NCBI GenBank assembly: GCA_028287505.1
Contig: JAQBPN010000060.1
Coordinates: forward strand, 83,885-147,884
DNA length: 64,000 nucleotides
Direction of reading: 5' to 3'
Source: Fibrobacterota bacterium
GTDB lineage: Bacteria > Fibrobacterota > Fibrobacteria > UBA11236
This document shows positions 16,837 to 25,800 of the stretch, piece by piece. Below the pieces are notes generated by a model. That model was not told where the DNA came from, did not search any database, and saw only the letters and a list, made by a program, of their open reading frames with translations. The translations under genes were made by a program, and so were the position numbers. Within the stretch, counting starts at the first letter, position 1. Each line of letters starts with the position of its first letter.

Positions 16837-18081
16837 ATGCAGCACCTCAGGGAAACGGATCCCGAAATCTTCGCCATCATCGCCAAGGAAACCTTGCGCC
16901 AGGAAGAAGGCCTGGAGCTGATTGCCTCGGAGAACTACACCAGCCAGGCCGTCATGGAAGCCATGGGTTCGGTCCTCACCAACAAGTACTCGGAAGGGTA
17001 CGTGGGCAAGCGCTATTACGGCGGCAACGAAGTCATCGATGAAATGGAAGCGCTGGCCATCTCCCGCGCCAAGGAACTCTTCGGCGCCGAGCATGTCAAC
17101 GTGCAGCCGCTCTCGGGTTCCCCCGCCAACCTGGCCGTATACATGGCCGCCGTCAAACCCGGCGACAAGGTGCTCGGCCTGAAGCTCGACCACGGCGGAC
17201 ATCTTTCCCACGGCCATCCGGTCAACTTCTCCGGATTGAACTACAGCTTTTCCCAATACGAAGTGGATGAAAAGACCCAGCGCATCGACATGGACAAGGT
17301 GCGGGAAGTGGCCTTGCGAGAGCGCCCCAAGATGATCATCGCCGGCTTTTCCGCTTATTCCCGGGACATCGATTGGAAGGCTTTCAAATCCATCGCGGAC
17401 GAAGTCGGCGCCGTGACTTTCGCGGACATCGCGCATATCGCCGGCCTCATCGCGGGCAAGGCCCTTGAGAACCCCGTGTCGATTTTCGACATCGTGACCA
17501 CCACCACCCATAAGACCCTGCGCGGTCCGCGCGGCGCCATCATCATGTGCAAAGCGCAGTTCCAGAAGGATATCGATCGCACGGTCTTCCCCGGCATCCA
17601 GGGCGGACCGCACGATCACGTGAACGCGGCCAAAGCCGTATGTTTCCTGGAAGCCCTGCGCCCCTCCTTCCGGGACTACGCCCGCCAGACCATCAAGAAC
17701 GCCCAGGCCATGGCCGGCGAACTGATGAACCGCGGGTACAAGATCCTCACGGACGGCACCGACAACCATCTCATGGTGGTCGATTTGCGCAGCAAGGATC
17801 TGACGGGCAAGGTCGCGGAAGTGGCCTTGGAAAAGGTGGGCATCTCATGCAGCCGCAGCACCATCCCGTTCGATACCCGCAAGGCCATGGACCCTTCCGG
17901 CATACGCCTGGGAAGCCCGGCCCTCACCTCGCGCGGCATGGGCACGGGCGAAGCCGTCGCGGTGGCCGGTCTCATCGATGAGGCCGTGAAGAACCATGCC
18001 AACGAGGCCAAGCTCCAATCCATCCGCTCCCAGGTCCGCGAGCTCGCGAAGAAGTTCCCCATGTACGGAGACAAGGCCTAA
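16837..18081 (+). CDS. glyA: Serine hydroxymethyltransferase
   Basis: A PLP enzyme converting serine and tetrahydrofolate to glycine and methylene-tetrahydrofolate, the main source of one-carbon units. The 414-residue protein has the family blocks ELIASENYTS, NKYSEGYVGKRYYGGNEVID, NVQPLSGSPAN, DHGGHLSHGH, and THKTLRGPRG, where the lysine carries PLP. The ATG at 16837 is preceded by AAGGA. dusB follows 36 bp later on the same strand with a small GC hairpin between, and the two are probably co-transcribed. Confidence 0.96.
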   Translation: MQHLRETDPEIFAIIAKETLRQEEGLELIASENYTSQAVMEAMGSVLTNKYSEGYVGKRYYGGNEVIDEMEALAISRAKELFGAEHVNVQPLSGSPANLAVYMAAVKPGDKVLGLKLDHGGHLSHGHPVNFSGLNYSFSQYEVDEKTQRIDMDKVREVALRERPKMIIAGFSAYSRDIDWKAFKSIADEVGAVTFADIAHIAGLIAGKALENPVSIFDIVTTTTHKTLRGPRGAIIMCKAQFQKDIDRTVFPGIQGGPHDHVNAAKAVCFLEALRPSFRDYARQTIKNAQAMAGELMNRGYKILTDGTDNHLMVVDLRSKDLTGKVAEVALEKVGISCSRSTIPFDTRKAMDPSGIRLGSPALTSRGMGTGEAVAVAGLIDEAVKNHANEAKLQSIRSQVRELAKKFPMYGDKA

Positions 18082-18117
18082 GGCCCGGCTTCGCCGGTAC
18101 CTGAACGCCCATCCACC

Positions 18118-19239
18118 ATGACTGCGGAGGCAGCTTCGCAAAATCTCGTGGACCGGGCGTCCCGCGTCACCCGTAAATACCAGGTGGGCGGAAAGGATAT
18201 CTTCCCGAACGTCTACCTGGCGCCCATGTCCGGCGTCACGGACATTTCCTTCCGGCGCCTCATCTCGCGCATATCCGGCGGCCGCACCGGCCTGCTGGTT
18301 TCCGAATTCATCACCGTGGAAGGCCTCACCCGCCTCAATCCGCGGATCTGCCGCCAGATGGCGTTCGCCCCCGAGGAGCGCCCCTTTACGGTGCAGATCT
18401 ACGGCGGCGAAGCCGAACGCATGGCCTGGGGCGCGACCATGGTGGAAGAGGCGGGCGCGGAATTCGTCGAAATCAATTGCGGATGCCCGGCCCCGAAAAT
18501 CGTCCGCAAGGGCGGAGGCTCCGGTCTGCTCCGCGATCTGGACAACCTCAAGGCCATCATCGCCGGCGTCAAGAAAGCGGTGAAGATACCGGTAACCGTC
18601 AAGGTACGGGTGGGCTGGGCGGAAGACTCCATCAACCTGCTGGAGACCCAGAAGGTGGTGGAAGGCGAGGGCGCCGGCGCCCTGGTCATCCACGGCCGCA
18701 CGCGCCAGCAAGGCTACAAGGGCCTGGCCAACTGGGACCTGATCGCCCTGGCCAAGTCCCGCGCCACCATCCCCGTCATCGGCAACGGGGACATCCTCAA
18801 GGCCGAGGACGTGATCGAGAAGCTGGAGCGCTATGGCGTGGACGGCGTGGCCGTGGGTCGCGGCGCCATGCACAATCCCTGGATCTTCAATCAGATCGCG
18901 GACCTGTATGAAGGCAAGGCCGCCAAGGAACCCACCCTGGAAGAACACGCCGCCATCTTCGCCATGTATCTGGAACTGCTCCGCGAAGAGCAGGATATCG
19001 AAGGCCGCATGCTCGGAAAACTCAAACAGATGGGCGCGCGCGTGCTCAAGTGCCTGCCGGATTGCAAAGGCGCCCGCACGGACGTTTTGCGGTCGAATAC
19101 AATCAACGAATTCTTCGACAACCTCCACAAACTGCTGGCGGGCATCACCGACTACCGGGGCCGCACCCTCGAACAGGTCCGGGAACTAAACGGCAAAGAC
19201 GCCAACGAAGTCGTCTTCGGCACCGACTACCGCAACTAA
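18118..19239 (+). CDS. dusB: tRNA-dihydrouridine synthase, DusB type
   Basis: A flavin enzyme that reduces uridine to dihydrouridine in the D-loop of tRNAs, using NADPH. The 373-residue protein begins its TIM barrel with NVYLAPMSGVTDISFR. It contains EINCGCPAPKIVRKGGGSGLL, in which the Cys of CPAPK is the general acid, then VHGRTRQQGYKG-type residues and IGNGDI, and VGRGAMHNPWIF binds FMN phosphate. There is no clear Shine-Dalgarno site before the ATG. It is the last gene before a gene-free 454-bp region facing a convergent gene. Confidence 0.92.
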   Translation: MTAEAASQNLVDRASRVTRKYQVGGKDIFPNVYLAPMSGVTDISFRRLISRISGGRTGLLVSEFITVEGLTRLNPRICRQMAFAPEERPFTVQIYGGEAERMAWGATMVEEAGAEFVEINCGCPAPKIVRKGGGSGLLRDLDNLKAIIAGVKKAVKIPVTVKVRVGWAEDSINLLETQKVVEGEGAGALVIHGRTRQQGYKGLANWDLIALAKSRATIPVIGNGDILKAEDVIEKLERYGVDGVAVGRGAMHNPWIFNQIADLYEGKAAKEPTLEEHAAIFAMYLELLREEQDIEGRMLGKLKQMGARVLKCLPDCKGARTDVLRSNTINEFFDNLHKLLAGITDYRGRTLEQVRELNGKDANEVVFGTDYRN

Positions 19240-19317
19240 GCGCATCCGCGCCCAAACGACCCGGGATAACGCCCCGTTTCACTGCCCGGTCTTTCCACCC
19301 CCGGCAAGCCTCCATTC

Positions 19318-19381
19318 CAGTCAACCTTGGAGACCCGCACAATCCCGTGTAGCTGGTGCCATCCCAGCCACGGGTTGACTG
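19318..19381. repeat. Inverted repeat / stem structure in the dusB-phosphohexomutase gap
   Basis: CAGTCAACC (19318-19326) and GGTTGACTG (19373-19381) are perfect inverted copies. Nested inside, CCCGTGTAGCTGG pairs with CCAGCCACGGG apart from a TA bulge. No T-tract follows. It lies 79 bp after the dusB stop in a convergent gap. Confidence 0.6.
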
Positions 19382-19457
19382 ACATGTTAGGGAGGGATTC
19401 CATCCAGCCTCATGGTCCGTGGTCATAATGTTTGGCTGTTTTTGCCGGAGGGCCGAC

Positions 19458-19685
19458 GGGCCGGCGCGGGTGGGGGCGTTCCCATCAGGAGCAGCAATGG
19501 CGCGGGGGCGAACCCGCAAGGCGCGAACGAGCAAGTCGCAAAGGACTAAGTCAAGTGATTCTGCGTTTGCGAGCGAGCGCGGATGACAACCTTACCGCAA
19601 GCGGGAGAGCCGGCAGACTCCGAATTTTCCCGCACCCTTCAAGATCCTGCGAAGCCGTAGGGAACGCCCCCACCCGCGCCGGCCC
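19458..19685. repeat. 228-bp element with perfect 26-bp terminal inverted repeats
   Basis: The first and last 26 bases are exact inverted copies; the outer half reads GGGCCGGCGCGGGTGGGG. The 176-bp interior has no ORF but can fold further: TCGCAAA pairs with TTTGCGA, flanked by GAGC/GCGAGC blocks, and GCGGGGG with CCCGC. No clear target-site duplication flanks it. It may be a MITE-like remnant, a structured RNA, or a dispersed palindrome. With the preceding stem it fills the 454 bp between two convergent genes. Confidence 0.7.
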
Positions 19686-19693
19686 GCCAATCT

Positions 19694-21064
19694 TCAGTGA
19701 GAAGACCCAATCTTGATTTCCCCGAACTCCTGAAGCTTGGTCAGGACCTCGTTCTTTATTTCATCGCACCGTTTCTGGGTGGTCCCCTCGAAGCGCGTCA
19801 CCAGACTCGGCTGCGTGTTCGAAGCCCGCACCAATCCCCATCCGTCCGGAAACAGGATGCGCACGCCGTCGATGGCGATAACCTTGGCGGTCTTTGAATA
19901 GTACTCGATGGCTTTTTCCGCGATGCGGAACTTCTCCGCATCGTCCTTGCACTCGCAGCGTATCTCCGGAGTGTTGAAATACTTGGGCACTCCCGCCAGC
20001 AGCTCCGAAGGCGCCTTGCCGGTCTTGTCCAGGATCTCGAGCATGCGGCAGCCAGCGTAGATGGCGTCATCGTACCCGAAATACTTGTCGGCGAAAAAGA
20101 CGTGGCCGCTGACCTCGCCGGCCAAGGGCGCCTTTTCCTCGGACATTTTCTGCTTGAGCAGGGAGTGGCCCACCTTCCACATGATGGGTTTGCCGCCGTC
20201 CTTGGTGATCTCCTGTTCCAGGGCCATGGAGGATTTCACCTCGTAGATGATCTTGGATCCGGGAGACGTCTTGAGGATGTCCTTGGCGAAGATGAGCGTC
20301 AACAAATCCCCCGGGATCAAGTCGCCCTTTTCGTCGATGACGCCTATGCGATCGGAATCCCCGTCCAGGCCTATGCCCACCAAGGCGCCGGTGGCTTTCA
20401 CCTTTTCCGAAAGCTCCACCACGTTTTCCCAGATGGTGGGGTCGGGATGATGGTTGGGGAAACGGCCGTCCACGGTATTGTTGATGGCGATGACTTCCGC
20501 GCCGATGCGGCGGTAGACTTCGGCCGCGAACAGCGCACCGGTGGCATTGGCTGGATCCAGCACGATCTTGATAGGCTTGGAAAGCTTGAATTTGGATTCC
20601 AGATACTTGATGTAGGCCTCGGTGATGTCCTGGCTCTCCCGCTTTCCCTTGCCGCTGGCGAAGACGCCCTTGGCCGCGCGGTTGCGGATGTCCACGATGT
20701 CCGCGCCGAAAATAGTGGTCTTGCCGATACCCAGCTTCAGGCCATTATATTCCTTGGGGTTGTGGCTGGCCGTGATCATGGCGAAGCCGTCGATCTCCAG
20801 ATGGAAGGCGCTGAAGTAGCATAGGGGGGAGGTGATGATGCCGATGTCCACCACGTCGATGCCGGTGGCCGTGACCCCGGAGATGAACCCTTCCTTGATT
20901 TCCGGAGTGTGCAGGCGCACGTCGCCACCCACGGAAATCCGCTTGAGGCCGCGTTCCTTCAAAACGGTCCCGAAGGCCATGGCGATGCGGCGGACCGTAT
21001 CCGGAGTGAGGTCTTGGGGATGGAGGCCCCGGATGTCGTATTCGCGGAAGATGGAGTCGTTCAT
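19694..21064 (-). CDS. Phosphomannomutase/phosphoglucomutase (alpha-D-phosphohexomutase family)
   Basis: Interconverts hexose 6- and 1-phosphates, feeding nucleotide-sugar and glycogen synthesis. The 456-residue protein has all four family sites. FREYDIRG is near the N-terminus. The phosphoserine loop TASHNP lies at 98-103 with Ser100. The metal loop GLDGDSDRIG lies near 245. GEVSGHVFF binds sugar and the C-terminal RASNTQPSLVTRFEG binds phosphate. It starts 28 bp after glgC on the same strand, with AAAAGG before its ATG, so glucose-1-phosphate supply and use are probably co-expressed. The sequence alone does not settle glucose versus mannose preference. Confidence 0.93.
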   Translation of the reverse strand: MNDSIFREYDIRGLHPQDLTPDTVRRIAMAFGTVLKERGLKRISVGGDVRLHTPEIKEGFISGVTATGIDVVDIGIITSPLCYFSAFHLEIDGFAMITASHNPKEYNGLKLGIGKTTIFGADIVDIRNRAAKGVFASGKGKRESQDITEAYIKYLESKFKLSKPIKIVLDPANATGALFAAEVYRRIGAEVIAINNTVDGRFPNHHPDPTIWENVVELSEKVKATGALVGIGLDGDSDRIGVIDEKGDLIPGDLLTLIFAKDILKTSPGSKIIYEVKSSMALEQEITKDGGKPIMWKVGHSLLKQKMSEEKAPLAGEVSGHVFFADKYFGYDDAIYAGCRMLEILDKTGKAPSELLAGVPKYFNTPEIRCECKDDAEKFRIAEKAIEYYSKTAKVIAIDGVRILFPDGWGLVRASNTQPSLVTRFEGTTQKRCDEIKNEVLTKLQEFGEIKIGSSH

Positions 21065-21092
21065 TTTGCCTTTTCGATTTGCATTCGGTGGA

Positions 21093-22328
21093 CTAAGCTT
21101 CGATTACCGTGTCTTTCGCGATGACGACGATCCCCGTATCGGTCACGTGGAACCGTTCCCGGTCCTTTTCCAGGTTGACTCCCACCTCGAACCCCGGCGG
21201 AATCTTGATTCCTTTTTCCACGATGGCGCGATGCACGCGCGCTCCGCGGCCCACGTCCACGTTGGGGAAGAGAATGGAGTCCGTGACCAGGGCATGGCTG
21301 TGGATTTGGCACCCCGGGGAAAGGATGGAATGGATGGTCCGTCCGCCCGAGAGAATGCAGCCCTCGCAGACGATGGAATCGTAGGATGCGCCTTTGCGCC
21401 CCTCGGGATCGTTTTCACCGAACACGAACTTGGCCGGAGGCAGGTTCCAGTTCACCGTGCGCAAGGGCCATTTGGAGTTGTAGAGATTGAATATGGGGGA
21501 GACCGCGCAGCAATCCATGTTGGCTTCGAAGAATGCTTCCAGGGTTCCGATGTCTTTCCAGTAGCCCCGGCTGGCTTCATTCTCGCCCTTGATACGATTC
21601 TCGTTGAAATCGTAAACATAGACCGGATGGCGGTTGTAGATGGAAGGCAGGATGTCCCTGCCGAAATCATGGTGCGAGTTGGCCAGTTTGCTGTCCGAAA
21701 GAAGTTCCCGGACCAGGAATTTGCTGTTGAAGATGTAGTTGCCCATGGATGCCAGGGACCAGCCGGGGCGGCCGGGCATTGACTTGGGCCGGCTGGGTTT
21801 TTCCTCGAACCCGATCATGCGGCCTTGATCGTCCACCTCCACCACGCCGAAACTGCGGGCCTCATCCTGGGGAACCGGGATGCAGGAAATGGTGGCCATG
21901 GCGCCCTTGGCAAGATGGTGATCGAGCATCTGGTTGACCGCCATCTTATAGATATGGTCTCCGCCGAAGACGGCCACATGGTCCGGACGCACGTCCCGGA
22001 TCAGGTTCACATTCTGGTAGATGGCGTCCGCGGTGCCCATGTACCAGGAATTGCCGATGCGCATCTGCGCAGGGACCATATCCACGAACTGGTCCAGATT
22101 CCGGTTCAGGTCCCAGGCCTGGGAAACATGCCGGTTGAGGGAATCGGATTTGAACTGGGTCAGAATCTTGACCTGGTAGAACCCTGAATTCACGAAATTA
22201 TTGAGGACAAAGTCTATAACCCGGTATTTTCCCGCGAAATGGACCGCCGGTTTGGCCCGGTCATTGGTCAGGGGCTGAAGCCGGGAACCTTGGCCGCCAG
22301 CCAGAATCATCGCCAATAAGTTTTCCAT
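21093..22328 (-). CDS. glgC: Glucose-1-phosphate adenylyltransferase
   Basis: Makes ADP-glucose from ATP and glucose-1-phosphate, the committed step of bacterial glycogen synthesis. The 411-residue protein starts with LAMILAGGQGSRLQPLTNDRAKPAVHFAGKYR, split here as the AGGQGSRLQPLT nucleotide loop and the AKPAVHFAGKYR substrate-binding region. GTADAIYQN and FGGDHIYKM follow, then GFEEKPSRP and ASMGNYIF. The C-terminal third is the left-handed beta-helix typical of the family. It is the first gene of a two-gene unit with the phosphohexomutase. No other glycogen gene is in the window. Confidence 0.95.
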   Translation of the reverse strand: MENLLAMILAGGQGSRLQPLTNDRAKPAVHFAGKYRVIDFVLNNFVNSGFYQVKILTQFKSDSLNRHVSQAWDLNRNLDQFVDMVPAQMRIGNSWYMGTADAIYQNVNLIRDVRPDHVAVFGGDHIYKMAVNQMLDHHLAKGAMATISCIPVPQDEARSFGVVEVDDQGRMIGFEEKPSRPKSMPGRPGWSLASMGNYIFNSKFLVRELLSDSKLANSHHDFGRDILPSIYNRHPVYVYDFNENRIKGENEASRGYWKDIGTLEAFFEANMDCCAVSPIFNLYNSKWPLRTVNWNLPPAKFVFGENDPEGRKGASYDSIVCEGCILSGGRTIHSILSPGCQIHSHALVTDSILFPNVDVGRGARVHRAIVEKGIKIPPGFEVGVNLEKDRERFHVTDTGIVVIAKDTVIEA

Positions 22329-22504
22329 GTAAACTTAAACCTTAGGGATAGGGAGTGTGTCTTTTGGACCGGGTAGGCCCGGAAACGGGCAAGGTAGAGT
22401 AAAACCCATTATCGTGGGGGAAAATAGGATTTACGGCGATTTTACACAAGCATTTGGATAGATTAAGGAAAATGGTTTTCGGGGGAAGCAGGTTCGTTTT
22501 TTGG

Positions 22505-22538
22505 GAAAAGAGAAGGGACGCTCCGAGAGAAGCGTCCC
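22505..22538 (-). terminator. Intrinsic terminator after tRNA-Glu
   Basis: On the minus strand GGGACGCT and AGCGTCCC form an 8-bp stem with an 8-base loop, followed by TTCTCTTTTCCC. It lies 10 bp after the tRNA 3' end. Confidence 0.8.
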
Positions 22539-22548
22539 CAATCAATAC

Positions 22549-22623
22549 TGGTAGTGCGTAGGGGAGTTGAACCCCTGCTTCCGCCGTGAGAGGGCAGCGT
22601 CCTAACCACTAGACGAACACACC
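22549..22623 (-). tRNA. tRNA-Glu (anticodon CUC), CCA encoded
   Basis: The 75-nt minus-strand sequence folds into a full cloverleaf. The acceptor arm is GGTGTGT with ACGCACT (first pair G-U), and the anticodon arm is GCC-CTCTCAC-GGC with anticodon CTC. The T-arm is CAGGGG-TTCAACT-CCCCT, and the 3' end is A plus encoded CCA. A TAATTTTG box lies 8 bp upstream and a terminator 10 bp downstream, so it is an independent unit. Confidence 0.96.
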
Positions 22624-22631
22624 AACACCTT

Positions 22632-22639
22632 CAAAATTA
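22632..22639 (-). promoter_or_regulatory. tRNA-Glu promoter -7 box TAATTTTG
   Basis: On the minus strand TAATTTTG matches TAnnTTTG and ends 8 nt before the mature tRNA 5' end, the expected distance to transcription start. This is the best-placed example of the box in the window because the RNA end is fixed by the tRNA. Confidence 0.6.
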
Positions 22640-22807
22640 ATAAGAAAAACTACTTTTTGCCATGGCGCGTTATTACTTTTTCGAGATAATTGCGGGAATT
22701 CAGGCACATTTCCACCGGATCGCAGGGTGAACGCTGTTTCGAACGGTAATCAACCAACCTGTCTTTTTTCGGACTGCGAAAAGCACGTCGTGAGGGGATC
22801 ATCAGTT

Positions 22808-25800
22808 ATGCGGAATTTCCTTTTTGGATTGTCTTTGACGTTGGTTGCGATTCAGGCGGGGTTCGCATCCTGTTTGGATACCACGGTGCTTATCCAAAAT
22901 GGGTCCCCGGGCTGGGACAATACGACCAAGATCTACACTCCGGCCGCGGCCGGCGCCATCAACAGCGTGTTCACGGGTTGCACCGACGCGACCATCACGG
23001 TCCATCTGCGATACCCCGCCGGGGACACCATCAAGATTGCCAATGAAATCACGGTCACCGGCCGCAGCGGGAAAACCACCAGCATCGTAGGCGAAGGTGT
23101 GAACGATTCGATCCTGACTTTGGTGGAAGCCAATTCCGCCGATCCTGAATTGGTCAAAGTGCTCACCGGGAATGCCACCATCCTCTCAAACCTGGGATTC
23201 GCCCGCAAGGCCGTCAATGTCACCTCCTCCTCCGTGACCATCTCCGCCGACGGTTCCATTGTCAAGGGATGCCATTTCTGGATGGCCGACAATACTTCCA
23301 GCGGCACCGGCCCGCTCCTGGACATAACCGCGAACTCGGTTCTGGTGGAAAAATGCCTGTTCCGAGCCCCGCCCGATGGAACCGGAAGGTCCGTCGCCGT
23401 ACACACCGGAGGCACGGCCAACGGGGTTGAATTGCGTTCCAACGTCTTTTTCAGCACGGGTCTTTATTTGACCTCCTCCGGAACCATCCACGTGATAGCC
23501 AATACTTTCGCGGGTTCCCGGAATGACTGGAATGCCATCATCGTCGGATCGGCGATATCCGCGCCTACCACCGCGGAAAAAAACGTCACCATCCTGCACA
23601 ACCTTTTCGCGTTCAAGCAGGACGGCTTGCCCCCCATCGCCTTCAGCGGCAGTGTCGCCAGTTCGGACGTGATCCTGCGGAACGCCTGGTCCCGGGTGGG
23701 AAACTCCAGCCTTGCCTTGGCCGTGTCGGCGTCCACCGGGAGCGCTCCCATCACCTTGAACAACACGGCGGGAACCGGCGCCAATACGCCTTTGCCCAAG
23801 GGCTTTTCGAATTACGGGCCGGCTTCTTACGATGTGAAGGATTACCCCCTCACCCAACTCCGGACCGAAGGCACTTTGGTACGCAATAACGCCAACTTCG
23901 GAAAAATATTCCGCGTCTTCGTCAATTCGGCCTGGACTGGAATGGCCGACATCAAGGATCTGCCTGCGGCCAATCTGTTCTTCCCCAACTTCCTGCCCTT
24001 CCTGCCGGGAAAATCCTGGTTGCCGAATGTGAAGGTTGGCGCTTTCGTGGATCAGGACCAATTGGAAACGCCTGCCCCCCTGGATTCCGGAGCCCGCGGC
24101 AGCGCGCTCAAATTCACGATTACCCCCACTGACAGTACCAAAATCAAAGTCACCCGGATGAGCTTCGACGCCAACTATTACAAGACGGCGGCCCTCACTC
24201 CCGCGTTCATGCTTTTCTTTTTCAGCGATACCTTGTCCAAGCTCACCGGCTCCAACGATTCTACCGCGTTGATAGCCTCCACCCGTGGCGCCTACATCCA
24301 CAGGACGGTCGACGCCAGCGATGACGGAATCTACACGGTGCCGCGGACGGTCCGGAATGATCGCAAGGATATTTTCGTCAAGATGCTTCACTACCGGGGC
24401 GGGCTGCAGGCGGCCGTGCAATCGGATGCCGCCATCGCCACCGTCAGCAACGTGCCTTCTTACCCCATCAATGACTTGAGCCTTACCGTGGACCCGAACA
24501 GTCCCTTCCTGACGGGGACCGTGAACATATCCGTCACCCATGGCGCCGAATTGATTGACAGTATCCGCATCGTCACGGCCACCGTCGGCGGCCAGGGCGT
24601 GGATTCCGTTTCCAAGCCGGCCTCAACCACCAAGGTCGATTTTTCCTTTCCCGTGAAGAAGGGGACCTTCGTTTTCTACGCGGTGCCGCTGGCCAAACTG
24701 AGCGGCGTGACCAAGCCCGGACAGGCCACTCCCAATTCTTCCGCATACACATTCCTGACTTTGCCCAGCGATACGGTTTTCGTTTCCTATAAAAGCGGCA
24801 CTTGCACCGGTGCGGATGGGACCGAGAACCTTCCGTATTGCAGCCTGGATTCCGCCCTCAAGGAAATCGCGACCAAAAAGGGAACGACCATTCTCATCAA
24901 GAACTCGAATCCGATGGTCCCCATGGAGGACATCGCCATCGCTCCCACCGCATCTTCGGACTCGACGCCTTTGACGATCACTACCAAGCTTGTGTCGGGG
25001 AATTACGATGTCAACCGGCCGATTTTCCGGGGCAAGACCAAGGAAGCCGTCACCATCACGCGCAAGTATGTGACCTTGAAGGGTTTTTTCATCGAGATGC
25101 CGGTGGGGAGCGCGAATACCGCCCTGAACGTCAAGGCCGGCGGGGCCGTGATAGAAGGGAATGTCTTCCGGGCGGCCGCCAGCGGCTTTGTGGATGGCGC
25201 GGCCGTCAATGTGGAAATCGGCGCCAGCGCGGAAATGAGGTTCATCAACAATATCGTCTGGGCCTTCAGCAAGAACGTGCAAATCACCAACTCATCCTCT
25301 CCCGGTATCCGCGTCATCAACAACACTTTCGTCGAGGATGCCGCACTCAATGCCGGCAAGGGTATCGGAATCAACGTGGTGGGTGCGGGGGGTACCGGTG
25401 CGGTATTCGCGAACAACTTCTTTTCCGGACTCACCAACCCCATTGATGCGAGCGTGGGAGGGAAGACACCGTCTCCAACCCTTGACCATAACGTATTCAC
25501 CCACAAACCGGAATTGCGCGGTCTTACGGAGACCGGGCTGGATACCAGCAGCTACCGCATAAAGAACACCGATATCTGGTCAGGCGCCTATTCCACCAAC
25601 CTGGAGGGTGAGTTCACCCTGGCCATCGATTGTAGTCAAATTTCTCCGTGCACTCCCCTTTACGGCGGCAGTTCATCCGCCACCTACAACACCAACATTT
25701 CCACGGATTTCACGGGCAAGGCGCGCCCGAGCACGAACAAGAAAGAAGTGGGAGCCTATGAGTTCAACGTGAACCCGTCCTCGGTGCTTGGCGTCCTCTC

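Noticed and set aside
19458..19685. Integron attC site
   Set aside because: The size is too large, the arms are perfect rather than bulged, and no GTTRRRY/RYYYAAC boxes or integrase are present.
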